Origin: Bacteroidota bacterium
GTDB lineage: Bacteria > Bacteroidota > Bacteroidia > Bacteroidales > WCHB1-69
Length of the DNA stretch: 38,648 nt
Reading direction: 5' to 3'
Assembly (NCBI GenBank): GCA_019135895.1
Contig: JAGVVH010000155.1
Coordinates: 1-38,648, forward strand
Each line of letters starts with the position of its first letter. The first letter of the stretch is position 1. The translations under genes were made by a program, and so were the position numbers. Below are positions 26,193 through 34,161 of the stretch, in pieces. The notes under the pieces are model-generated. The model was not told the DNA's origin. It made no database searches and saw nothing but the letters and a program-made list of their open reading frames with translations.

Positions 26193-26897
26193 ATGAAAAA
26201 ATTTAGTTTATTATGGATTGCACTCATTATTTTGAGTATTCCGATTTATTCGCAAAAATATTATTTGGGTGTAGAATCCGGATTTCATAAAGATGTTTAT
26301 TCCATCTCAAACAATGATGCGGGAGATTTATATATCGGAATGGATATTCTGGCTGTGGTAGAAAACCTCTCTTTCAAAGTTATTTTCGATAATAATATTG
26401 AAATCGGAACCGGAATCGGATATTATAATTATGCTCTGAATATCGGAGTGAAAAATATTCCTATTTTTTATACCGGAAATGCAGTGCTATATAGAACACT
26501 GAGTATTCCGTTAAATGTGGGATATCGTTTCAAAATATTACCGGGATTTTATGCCGGATTTAATTCGGGACTGGATTTTGATTTTTGTTTCTACGAGGAT
26601 TCATATCATTATGGTGCAGTTTGGACTCCCGAAGAAAATTATTTTAGTATTCATTTTAATTCTTTAAAAAACAATTTCAATGTGCTAATCAGCAACAAAG
26701 TACAATTGCAATATGTTACGAAATTCAATATGGCGGTCGGCATTTTCGGAGCTTATCATGCCGGGTTAAGAGATATCTGGGAATGCGATAATGCCACTTT
26801 TTCCATAAATAATGGTGAAAAAATCTACACTCCGACTATTACAACCAATGGCTCCTATTGGAGTTTCGGAATAGAACTGGGATATATATTTAAGTAA
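26193..26897 (+). CDS. Outer-membrane beta-barrel protein
   Basis: The 234-residue protein has a signal peptide (1-20, ending IPIYSQ). Alternating hydrophobic/aromatic strands follow throughout, such as EIGTGIGYYNYALNIG, LSIPLNVGYRFKIL and GFYAGFNSGLDFDF. It ends in an aromatic-terminated strand SFGIELGYIFK, as outer-membrane barrels do. It resembles the small barrels annotated as porin-family or OMP_b-brl proteins; no transport substrate can be assigned. It starts 26 bases after the PKD lipoprotein and is probably cotranscribed, so the pair may form a surface unit. Confidence 0.72.
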   Translation: MKKFSLLWIALIILSIPIYSQKYYLGVESGFHKDVYSISNNDAGDLYIGMDILAVVENLSFKVIFDNNIEIGTGIGYYNYALNIGVKNIPIFYTGNAVLYRTLSIPLNVGYRFKILPGFYAGFNSGLDFDFCFYEDSYHYGAVWTPEENYFSIHFNSLKNNFNVLISNKVQLQYVTKFNMAVGIFGAYHAGLRDIWECDNATFSINNGEKIYTPTITTNGSYWSFGIELGYIFK

Positions 26898-27002
26898 AGT
26901 AAGGGTATAGTTATAATATAAATTTAACTCGGTCGCATGTATTGAATATTTGAGACAATTGTCCTAAAAGTATAGTCAGATTATTTCAAGACAAATTTTT
27001 AA

Positions 27003-28742
27003 CTAATCAAGTATCTTCAAGGGTAAAATGTTGTCTCCTGAAACAGAATATAACTGCCCGGACTTGGTCACAACAAAATAATTCTCTCCGTATGAAACAT
27101 ATGCCATGGTATCTTTTATCTCTATCTGCATTTCTCCTTGGGTGAGGTTTGCTGCGCTATTAAAATAGTAAATTTCTTTTTTTGGAGCCATTGAGATGAA
27201 ATCCTGTTGATTAACACCACAGAAGCCATTTCCTTTTTCATTATATTGAAAAAATCTGATAAGGGTGCTGTCCTTGATGCCTTGTTCATCCTGTATGAGA
27301 TAAAAAGTATTTGAGTTCATATACTCTTTAACTCCATCCTGAGTAAAAACAATCTCTTTTGCTTCAACTGCAGTATGATCATCTCCCAATGAAGAGCGGA
27401 TTCCTTTTTCCAAAATAAACGTTCCACAGCCTGCAAAATAACCTACTAAAGCAATCCAACTGATATGTTTTAAATACCAAATAAAATCTATTTTCTCCAT
27501 CCCCATAACGGCAACACCCGCAGCAGAACCGATAATCAGGATGCTTCCACCTGTTCCGGCACAATAGGCCAAAAATTCCCAAAAATAATGATCCATGGGA
27601 AAATGATACATTCCCATGCCGGCTGCAACCAAAGGTACGTTGTCAACAACAGATGATGCAATACCGATAATCATATTGATGATATAGTATTTGCCAGGTT
27701 CCCCAATCGGAATTTTATCCAGTGAGTTGGCAAGTAGTTCAAGATGCCCGGCAGTGCCAAGAGCATTTACAGCCGTGAGAATTCCAAGAAAGAATAGTAT
27801 AGTTGAAATATCAACTCTTTTAAGAACATTTGTTATGGAGTATTTGCTTCTGTCTTCTTTACTGTCTTTTCGGTGAACAATCTCGGAGAGAATCCATAAT
27901 ATACCCAATCCGCCCAAAATTCCCATGAAAGGAGGTAGATGCGTGATGGTCTTGAAAATAGGAGTAAATAGCAATGCTCCAACGCCAACTATAAGAAATA
28001 AAGTGCTTTGCCAACTGTTTTCCTCTGTTGTTTCATCAGAACTTAGCTGATTTAGCTGAGGTCTGGAAACTTCTCCTTTGAGGGTGAAAGACAAAATAAT
28101 GAGAGGAACTATCAACGACATGAGACTGGCAATAAAAGTCATCTCAATGATATTGAGTGAAGATACTTTACCTCCAATCCACAACATAATGGTAGTGACG
28201 TCTCCAATCGGAGAAAAGGCTCCACCGGAGTTGGCAGCAATAATAACCATACTTGCAAAAAACCAACGGTCTTTTTTTTCTGCAATTAACTTGCGCAGTA
28301 AAGCCACCATCACAATTGAAGTTGTTAAGTTGTCTAATACAGCTGAAAGAAAGAAAGTTAGAATGGAGACTATCCAAAGAAGTTTAACTTTGTTGGTCGC
28401 ATGAATCTTGTCGGTGATAATTTTAAATCCTCCTTGAGTGTCAACAATTTCTACAATAGTCATGGCACCCAAAAGGAAAAATAGAATTTCAGAAATTTCT
28501 CCCAAAATCTCAACAATTTTGAAATTCATAATCCAATCCTTAAAGCCGCTGCCCGGATTGTGCATCATAAATTCACGAAGTTCAGAGGGATTTGTTAGCA
28601 ATCCTTCGCCTGCAATCATGATGCAGACCCAAAGAACTACACCAAGCAACAGTGCGGTTGCACTTTTATTGACTTTTATTGGATGTTCGAGGGCAATCAA
28701 AATGTAGCCCAAGATGAACAGTATTATCATAAATGTAAACAT
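27003..28742 (-). CDS. nhaD: NhaD-type Na+/H+ antiporter with C-terminal soluble extension (copy 1)
   Basis: NhaD antiporters of the ion-transporter superfamily expel Na+ (or Li+) in exchange for protons. The 579-residue product has roughly 12 membrane segments over residues about 1-450. These include FFLSAVLDNLTTSIVMVALL, IIAANSGGAFSPIGDVTTIM and ASSVVDNVPLVAAGMGMY, whose buried Asp/Asn and Thr residues are family hallmarks. Beyond about residue 450 there is a soluble, beta-rich tail of about 130 residues (from the TQDGVKEYMNSNTFYLI region to SGDNILPLKILD) that ordinary NhaD lacks. Copy 2 upstream is very similar. It has its own consensus promoter at 28808-28839. Confidence 0.9.
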   Translation of the reverse strand: MFTFMIILFILGYILIALEHPIKVNKSATALLLGVVLWVCIMIAGEGLLTNPSELREFMMHNPGSGFKDWIMNFKIVEILGEISEILFFLLGAMTIVEIVDTQGGFKIITDKIHATNKVKLLWIVSILTFFLSAVLDNLTTSIVMVALLRKLIAEKKDRWFFASMVIIAANSGGAFSPIGDVTTIMLWIGGKVSSLNIIEMTFIASLMSLIVPLIILSFTLKGEVSRPQLNQLSSDETTEENSWQSTLFLIVGVGALLFTPIFKTITHLPPFMGILGGLGILWILSEIVHRKDSKEDRSKYSITNVLKRVDISTILFFLGILTAVNALGTAGHLELLANSLDKIPIGEPGKYYIINMIIGIASSVVDNVPLVAAGMGMYHFPMDHYFWEFLAYCAGTGGSILIIGSAAGVAVMGMEKIDFIWYLKHISWIALVGYFAGCGTFILEKGIRSSLGDDHTAVEAKEIVFTQDGVKEYMNSNTFYLIQDEQGIKDSTLIRFFQYNEKGNGFCGVNQQDFISMAPKKEIYYFNSAANLTQGEMQIEIKDTMAYVSYGENYFVVTKSGQLYSVSGDNILPLKILD

Positions 28743-28807
28743 AGCAGATGATTTTTGTTAATATTGAAATTTGTGCATTAATAATGACTTTTTTTAAATT
28801 TTGAGTG

Positions 28808-28839
28808 CAAAAATAGTGATTTTTTTTATTTAAAACAAA
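28808..28839 (-). promoter_or_regulatory. Promoter of nhaD copy 1
   Basis: On the minus strand TTTG (28839-28836), 20 bases, then TATTTTTG (28815-28808): a consensus Bacteroidota promoter with ideal spacing, giving a leader of about 60 bases. The two nhaD copies can therefore be expressed separately. Confidence 0.65.
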
Positions 28840-28956
28840 TGTTTTTAGTTAGATATCTAGTGAATTCCTGTAGTCAAAAGCCTGCCGAAAAAACGTAACA
28901 AGCTGAATATAAAAATACTCTGCTAACATTAAAGAATGAATATTGGGCATATAAAA

Positions 28957-28986
28957 TGACGGATTATAATGTGATATAATCCGTCA
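28957..28986 (-). terminator. Hairpin terminator after nhaD copy 2
   Basis: A perfect 12-bp stem (TGACGGATTATA / TATAATCCGTCA) with a 6-base loop lies 48 bases beyond the copy 2 stop. On the minus strand it is followed by a T-rich ATTTTATA stretch. It separates the two nhaD copies. Confidence 0.65.
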
Positions 28987-29033
28987 GATTTGTAGAAAAA
29001 ATGATGCTATTTTTTAGTAATAGCAATGATAAA

Positions 29034-30776
29034 TTAATTACCTAATTTATTAAGTTGAAGTATATTCTCTCCTGAAATTGAATAAAGCTTCCCTGACTTA
29101 GTGACAATAAAATAATTTTCTCCATAAGATACATAAGCCAACGTATCTTTTATTTCAATTTTCATATCGCCTTTGGTAAGATTAGCAGCACTGTTAAAGT
29201 AATAAAGATCTTTTTTTGGTGCCATTGTTATATAATCTTTCTGATTAACTCCGCAAAATGAATTCTCTTTTTCTGCATACTGGAAGAATTTAATGAGCGT
29301 ACTATCCTTTATCCCCTGAGAGTCCTGAATGAGGTAGAATGTGTTTGAATTCATAAACTCTTTAACTCCATCTTGAGTAAAACTAATCTCTTTGGTTTCA
29401 ATTTTAGTCATATCATCTCCAAGTGAAGTACGAATTTGTTTTTCAAGCATAAATGTGCCGCAACCTGCAAAATAACCAATCAGGGCAATCCAACTGATGT
29501 GTTTTAAATACCAAATAAAATCAATTTTCTCCATTCCCATGACAGCAACACCGGCAGCAGATCCGATAATCAGGATACTTCCACCTGTTCCGGCGCAATA
29601 AGCCAAAAATTCCCAGAAATAGTGATCCATCGGGAAATTATACATTCCCATGCCTGCTGCAACCAGAGGAACATTGTCAATGACTGAAGAAGAAAGCCCT
29701 ATGATTATGTTGACCAGATAATATCTCCAGGGTTCTCCAAGTGGAATTTTATCTAGAGAGAGTGCAAGCGATTCGAGGTGACCTGCCGTTCCAAGTGCCT
29801 GAACAGCCATCAATATACCAAGAAAGAATAAAATGGTTGACATGTCTACTCTCGTTAGGACTCCTGTTATGGAATATTTTGTTTTAACTTCCTTAGGATC
29901 TTTTCTATGAATTACTTCCGATAATATCCATAGAATACTCAATCCAATTAAAATTCCGAGGAAAGGCGGAAGATGAGTAATTGTTTTAAAAACAGGGGTA
30001 AATAATAACGAACCAACTCCAAGAATTAAAAATAAAGTACTTTGCCAACTCTTTGTGTCAGCGCTTTCTGCTAAATCACCGTGAGTTAACTGAGGACGGT
30101 TGATTTCTCCTTTGAGAGTGAAAGAAAGGATGATAAGTGGAATCACTAAGGACATAAGACTGGCAATGAAAGTCATTTCTATAATATTTAGTGAGGATAC
30201 TTTGCCTCCAATCCATAACATAATGGTGGTAACATCACCGATAGGGGAGAAGGCCCCGCCTGCATTAGCAGCAATAATGACCATACTGGCATAGAACCAT
30301 CGGTCTTTTTTATCTGAAATTAATTTACGGAGAAGTGCTACCATTACAATAGCGGTTGTCATATTGTCCAAAACGGCAGAAAGGAAGAAAGCTAAAATAG
30401 AAACGATCCATAGAAGTTTCACTTTCTTAGTAGTATGGATTCTGTCAGTAATAATTTTAAATCCACCCTGCGTGTCCACTAATTCCACAATAGTCATGGC
30501 TCCAAGAAGGAAAAATAAGATTTCGGAAATTTCACCAACAATTCCAACAATTTTGAAATCCATAATCCAATCTTTAAACCCACTTCCGGGGTTATTCATC
30601 ATAAATTCACGAAGTTCAGAAGGGTTTGTGAGTAAATTTTCCCCTCCTATCATAACACAAATCCATAAGAATACGCCAAGGAAAAGTGCTGTTGCACTTT
30701 TATTGACTTTTAAAGGATGTTCGAGGGCAATTAATACATAACCCACGAGAAAAAGTATGATCATTAAGATAAACAT
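29034..30776 (-). CDS. nhaD: NhaD-type Na+/H+ antiporter with C-terminal soluble extension (copy 2)
   Basis: This is a paralogue of the downstream nhaD. By hand count 48 of the first 60 residues are identical, and the similarity continues through the whole protein including the soluble tail. The same transport motifs are present (FFLSAVLDNMTTAIVMVALL, IIAANAGGAFSPIGD, SSSVIDNVPLVAAGMGMY). Length is 580. Differences are mostly conservative, suggesting two functional antiporters with different expression or affinity rather than a decaying copy. Its upstream region has only an imperfect -7 element (TATTATTG, minus strand, 30852-30859). A terminator hairpin follows it. Confidence 0.9.
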   Translation of the reverse strand: MFILMIILFLVGYVLIALEHPLKVNKSATALFLGVFLWICVMIGGENLLTNPSELREFMMNNPGSGFKDWIMDFKIVGIVGEISEILFFLLGAMTIVELVDTQGGFKIITDRIHTTKKVKLLWIVSILAFFLSAVLDNMTTAIVMVALLRKLISDKKDRWFYASMVIIAANAGGAFSPIGDVTTIMLWIGGKVSSLNIIEMTFIASLMSLVIPLIILSFTLKGEINRPQLTHGDLAESADTKSWQSTLFLILGVGSLLFTPVFKTITHLPPFLGILIGLSILWILSEVIHRKDPKEVKTKYSITGVLTRVDMSTILFFLGILMAVQALGTAGHLESLALSLDKIPLGEPWRYYLVNIIIGLSSSVIDNVPLVAAGMGMYNFPMDHYFWEFLAYCAGTGGSILIIGSAAGVAVMGMEKIDFIWYLKHISWIALIGYFAGCGTFMLEKQIRTSLGDDMTKIETKEISFTQDGVKEFMNSNTFYLIQDSQGIKDSTLIKFFQYAEKENSFCGVNQKDYITMAPKKDLYYFNSAANLTKGDMKIEIKDTLAYVSYGENYFIVTKSGKLYSISGENILQLNKLGN

Positions 30777-30910
30777 AATAGATTGATTTAATTAATATTA
30801 AGATTGTTTTTTAAACACTTTGACATGTTCATTTTTTTTATTTTTCGGCGGCAATAATACAATTTATTTTTATTCGAATAATTATTTTATCATTATTTAT
30901 TTTTAATATG

Positions 30911-30918
30911 TATTTTTG
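30911..30918 (+). promoter_or_regulatory. Candidate -7 element for the 30936 gene
   Basis: TATTTTTG matches TAnnTTTG, 17 bases before the ATG. No -33 TTG at the usual distance. Confidence 0.4.
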
Positions 30919-30935
30919 CCTATTAAAATAATATT

Positions 30936-31625
30936 ATGGAAAAAATGACGGATGATTTATGCAAACTTTTGATAAGCAAAGGCGAATTAAAACAACAAAT
31001 TTTCAACTGTACTTTCGACACTCTTCAGCTTTTCAAAGATGCAGCGAAAGAATTTGAGTTTTATTACAAGAACAACTTTTCCAATGAGCATGAAAAAGTG
31101 GCAGTTTTTTTTACTAATAAAAACCAGTATGAATTTCAAATTCGTTTTGCCGGCGATGTATTAGTATTTATTATGCATACCAATATTTTTGAATTTTCTC
31201 GCAATCATGAAGTGATGCGTTCAAATTATATCAAAGAAGATAAAACTCGCTCTTATTGCGGAATGATTCAGATTTTTAATTTTCTGTCAGATTCTTTTAA
31301 GTATAATAGAATCAATGACAGCGGCTATATGATTGGGAGAATATTGATTAACAAAGATTTACACTATTTTGTAGAAGGGAAGAGAGAACTTGCCCAAGTT
31401 TTGAATGACTTCAATGCAAATCAACTTAATGGGGATTCTGTGAAAGAAATTCTTTATTCTGCCATTAAATATGCTCTTGATTTTGATCTTTTGCTACCCG
31501 ATTACGAGACATATAAGGAGATTTCCGTCAATGATATTGTCCAGTTAGAAGATTCTATTACTACCATGAAAACTGCTAAAAGGTTGGGATTCAGGTTCGA
31601 ACCGGATAAAGACGAAGCAAAATAA
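30936..31625 (+). CDS. Conserved protein of unknown function, 229 residues
   Basis: I do not recognise a named family. The protein is soluble, with no signal peptide or membrane segment. It looks mixed alpha/beta: a helical N-terminus (DLCKLLISKGELKQQIF), a beta-rich centre (VAVFFTNKNQYEFQIRFAGDVLVFIMHTNIFEF) and a helical C-terminus. It has four cysteines but no obvious metal site. Codon use is like its neighbours. It is divergent from nhaD copy 2 and precedes tRNA-Glu; no functional link is evident. Confidence 0.7.
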   Translation: MEKMTDDLCKLLISKGELKQQIFNCTFDTLQLFKDAAKEFEFYYKNNFSNEHEKVAVFFTNKNQYEFQIRFAGDVLVFIMHTNIFEFSRNHEVMRSNYIKEDKTRSYCGMIQIFNFLSDSFKYNRINDSGYMIGRILINKDLHYFVEGKRELAQVLNDFNANQLNGDSVKEILYSAIKYALDFDLLLPDYETYKEISVNDIVQLEDSITTMKTAKRLGFRFEPDKDEAK

Positions 31626-31645
31626 AATTTTTTTCTAAAGATATA

Positions 31646-31674
31646 TTGTGGTATTAATTTTTTTTATATTTTTG
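31646..31674 (+). promoter_or_regulatory. tRNA-Glu promoter (TTG-N18-TATTTTTG)
   Basis: TTG at 31646-31648 and TATTTTTG at 31667-31674 with an 18-base spacer. The predicted transcript starts about 15 bases before the tRNA. Confidence 0.6.
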
Positions 31675-31695
31675 CGGCCTCAAATAAGGAGATAA

Positions 31696-31770
31696 GCCGC
31701 ATTCGTCTAGTAGGCCTAGGACGCAAGGTTTTCATCCTTGAAATCAGGGGTTCGAATCCCCTATGCGGTA
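31696..31770 (+). tRNA. tRNA-Glu (anticodon TTC)
   Basis: The cloverleaf folds by eye. The acceptor stem is GCCGCAT paired with ATGCGGT, with a G-U first pair. The D-arm is GTCT...AGGAC. The anticodon stem CAAGG/CCTTG closes the loop TTTTCAT, with anticodon TTC at positions 34-36. The T-arm is AGGGG-TTCGAAT-CCCCT. CCA is not encoded. A promoter lies upstream and a strong terminator begins 3 bases after the discriminator base. Besides translation, Glu-tRNA is the entry substrate of C5 tetrapyrrole synthesis, and the next gene is the heme chaperone hemW. Confidence 0.95.
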
Positions 31771-31772
31771 CT

Positions 31773-31805
31773 AAAAGAGGTTGATTGGGTCAACCTCTTT
31801 TTTTA
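31773..31805 (+). terminator. Terminator after tRNA-Glu, immediately before hemW
   Basis: AAAAGAGGTTGA (31773-31784), loop TTGGG and TCAACCTCTTTT (31790-31801) make a 12-bp perfect stem followed by further T's. The hemW ATG lies at 31819, leaving almost no room for a separate promoter after the hairpin. Confidence 0.9.
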
Positions 31806-31818
31806 TAATATTTTTCAG

Positions 31819-32940
31819 ATGTCCGGTATCTATATCCATTTTCCATTTTGCAAATCTAAATGTATTTATTGCAATTTTTATTCTGTTATCAATAATACAT
31901 ATACTTCTGATTATCTAAAATCTTTACTCAAGGAAATAGAGTTACGGCACAATTATCTTGAAGATACCAATGTCAAAACGCTTTATTTCGGAGGGGGAAC
32001 TCCCTCATTACTCAATGTTGTGGAGATTTCGAAAATACTGAAAAAGCTGAAAGAGTATTTTTCTTTTGACTCTTCTCTTGAGTTTACTTTTGAAGCAAAT
32101 CCCGAACAACTTTCTCTTGACTATCTGAGTGATTTGAAAAGGCTGGGAGTGAACAGACTTAGTATTGGAGTGCAATCTTTTGATGATAAAATTTTATCAC
32201 TTTTAAAGAGAAAACATACTGCTGCAGATGCGGAAAAATCATTGACCAATGCTCTTTCGTGTGGGTTTGACAATATTTCTATTGATTTGATTTATGGTAT
32301 TTCTGAAAGAGATGCAACTATGTGGGAAAAGGAACTTCAAAAGGCTTTTTCTTTGCCTATCACTCATTTATCTGCCTATTCACTGACAGTTGAAGAAAAT
32401 ACATTGCTCTATAAAAAAATTCAAAAGCATGAAATTGCTCAACTTGATGAAGATCACGCTGTAAATGATTATAAATTACTTTTGAAAATGTCGAGAGAGT
32501 CAGGATTTGATAATTATGAGATTTCAAATTTTGCCCGTAATAATATGATTTCCAGACATAATTTTGCTTATTGGAAGGGCATTCCCTATCTGGGACTTGG
32601 TCCTTCGGCTCATTCTTACAACGGTCCTTCTCGTCAGTGGAATGTTAGCAATATTAGCAAATATATTGAAAGTATTAGCTTGGGAGTAATTCCTTGTGAA
32701 TCAGAAATACTGTCTCTTTCTATGCGCTATAATGAATATGTAATGCTGAGACTGAGAACATCTATGGGGGTTAGTTTAGATGTGCTTAAGAATGAATTTG
32801 GGGCTACTTTATATCAGCATTTTCTTGATCAATTTTCTAAAATACAAAAAAGCCATTATACTTTTCAGAATAATGGCTTTGTATTGACAGAAGAGGGAAA
32901 ATTATATGCTGACAGAATTGCTGCAACCTTATTTATTTAA
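31819..32940 (+). CDS. hemW: Heme chaperone HemW (radical SAM)
   Basis: HemW, related to coproporphyrinogen dehydrogenase HemN but without that activity, binds heme and delivers it to target proteins. The start is set at the ATG at 31819, giving MSGIYIHFPFCKSKCIYCNF with the [4Fe-4S] cysteines at 11, 15 and 18. The frame stays open back into the tRNA gene, which cannot be coding. Further motifs are FGGGTPSLL, LSIGVQSFDD and the HemW heme-binding signature RHNFAYWKG, followed by LGLGPSAHSY. Length (373) is normal. The tRNA-Glu terminator ends 14 bases before the ATG, so its expression route is unclear. Confidence 0.93.
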   Translation: MSGIYIHFPFCKSKCIYCNFYSVINNTYTSDYLKSLLKEIELRHNYLEDTNVKTLYFGGGTPSLLNVVEISKILKKLKEYFSFDSSLEFTFEANPEQLSLDYLSDLKRLGVNRLSIGVQSFDDKILSLLKRKHTAADAEKSLTNALSCGFDNISIDLIYGISERDATMWEKELQKAFSLPITHLSAYSLTVEENTLLYKKIQKHEIAQLDEDHAVNDYKLLLKMSRESGFDNYEISNFARNNMISRHNFAYWKGIPYLGLGPSAHSYNGPSRQWNVSNISKYIESISLGVIPCESEILSLSMRYNEYVMLRLRTSMGVSLDVLKNEFGATLYQHFLDQFSKIQKSHYTFQNNGFVLTEEGKLYADRIAATLFI

Positions 32941-32959
32941 TTCCCCTTCGATATATTTT

Positions 32960-34039
32960 TTAATATTTGTCAATGGAATTAAGGTCTTTAAAAGCAATTT
33001 TTAGTCTTTCAACAACTGACTTTTCGCCTTCACGCAAGAATGTACGGGGATCATAATATTTCTTGTTTGGTTTGTCTTCTCCTTCAGGATTGCCGATTTG
33101 TCCCTGCAGATAATCTTTGTTGGTCTTATAATATTTCATTACTCCTTCCCAGAAAGCCCATTGTGTGTCAGTGTCGATATTCATTTTGACAACGCCATAC
33201 TGAATTGCCTCACTGATTTTGGCAGGTTCAGAACCGGAACCTCCGTGAAAAACAAAGTTTACAGGATTCTCTTTAGTTCCGAATTTTTCCTTTATATATT
33301 GCTGAGAATTATGTAAAATGATAGGTTCGAGTTTAACATTGCCCGGTTTATATACTCCGTGAACATTTCCGAAAGAGGCTGCAATGGTGAAATTTGAGCT
33401 TATTTTGCTCAATTCTTCATAGGCATACGCAACATCTTGGGGTTGGGTGTATAATCTGGAACTGTCAATGCCAGTGTTGTCAACGCCGTCTTCTTCACCA
33501 CCGGTAATGCCAAGTTCAATTTCGAGAGTCATCTCAATTGCAGACATTCTTTTTAAATATTTTTTGCATATTTCAATGTTCTCTTTTAAAGGTTCTTCAG
33601 ACAAGTCAAGCATGTGCGAGCTGAAAAGAGGTTTGCCGTGTTCTTTATAAAAACGCTCTCCTTCATCCAACAATCCGTCAATCCATGGGAGGAGTTTTTT
33701 TGCAGCGTGGTCAGTATGGATAATTACCGGTATGCCATAAAGTTCAGCTATCTGATGGATGTGTTTTGCACCTGAAACAGCTCCCTGTATGGCTACTGTC
33801 TCGTTGTCGTTTTTTAATGATTTTCCGGCATAAAAATGAGCTCCACCATTTGAAAACTGAATCATAACAGGAGAGTTTACGGCTTTGGCTGCTTCCAAAA
33901 CGGCATTGACTGAATCAGTCCCAATCACATTTACTGCAGGAAGAGCAAATTTTTCTTGTTTTGCAATTCTGAATATTTCCTGCAAATCTTTACCCGAAGC
34001 AACACCGGGTTTTACCTTTGTTGAAATTTTTTCACTCAT
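32960..34039 (-). CDS. fbaA: Class II fructose-bisphosphate aldolase
   Basis: A zinc-dependent aldolase of glycolysis/gluconeogenesis that cleaves fructose 1,6-bisphosphate. Length (359) equals E. coli FbaA. Visible are HTDHAAKK (108-115) with zinc/catalytic Asp110 and His111, EIELGITGGEEDG, zinc-ligand segments FGNVHGVYKPG and FVFHGGSGS, and the phosphate-binding VKMNIDTDTQWAFW. The start MSEKISTKVKPGV is the usual one. A TAATTTTG -7-like element (minus strand) is at 34074-34081. It is separated by 122 bases from the aminomutase gene and is probably its own unit. Confidence 0.95.
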   Translation of the reverse strand: MSEKISTKVKPGVASGKDLQEIFRIAKQEKFALPAVNVIGTDSVNAVLEAAKAVNSPVMIQFSNGGAHFYAGKSLKNDNETVAIQGAVSGAKHIHQIAELYGIPVIIHTDHAAKKLLPWIDGLLDEGERFYKEHGKPLFSSHMLDLSEEPLKENIEICKKYLKRMSAIEMTLEIELGITGGEEDGVDNTGIDSSRLYTQPQDVAYAYEELSKISSNFTIAASFGNVHGVYKPGNVKLEPIILHNSQQYIKEKFGTKENPVNFVFHGGSGSEPAKISEAIQYGVVKMNIDTDTQWAFWEGVMKYYKTNKDYLQGQIGNPEGEDKPNKKYYDPRTFLREGEKSVVERLKIAFKDLNSIDKY

Positions 34040-34073
34040 GATATGTTGATTTAAATTTAATTGTCATTTTCTG

Positions 34074-34081
34074 CAAAATTA
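34074..34081 (-). promoter_or_regulatory. Candidate fbaA -7 element
   Basis: Minus-strand TAATTTTG matches TAnnTTTG, about 35 bases upstream of the fbaA ATG. No -33 TTG at normal spacing. Confidence 0.4.
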
Positions 34082-34161
34082 CAAAAAATAGTAAAGTCGA
34101 AGATGATAATTTATCTTTCTCAAAAAATAGTCTTAACAAACCTATTTTTTGATAATCAAAA

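Noticed and set aside
31738..31818. Longer N-terminus for HemW starting inside the tRNA
   Set aside because: The TTG is in the anticodon arm and the frame crosses the terminator; the ATG at 31819 gives the normal HemW start.
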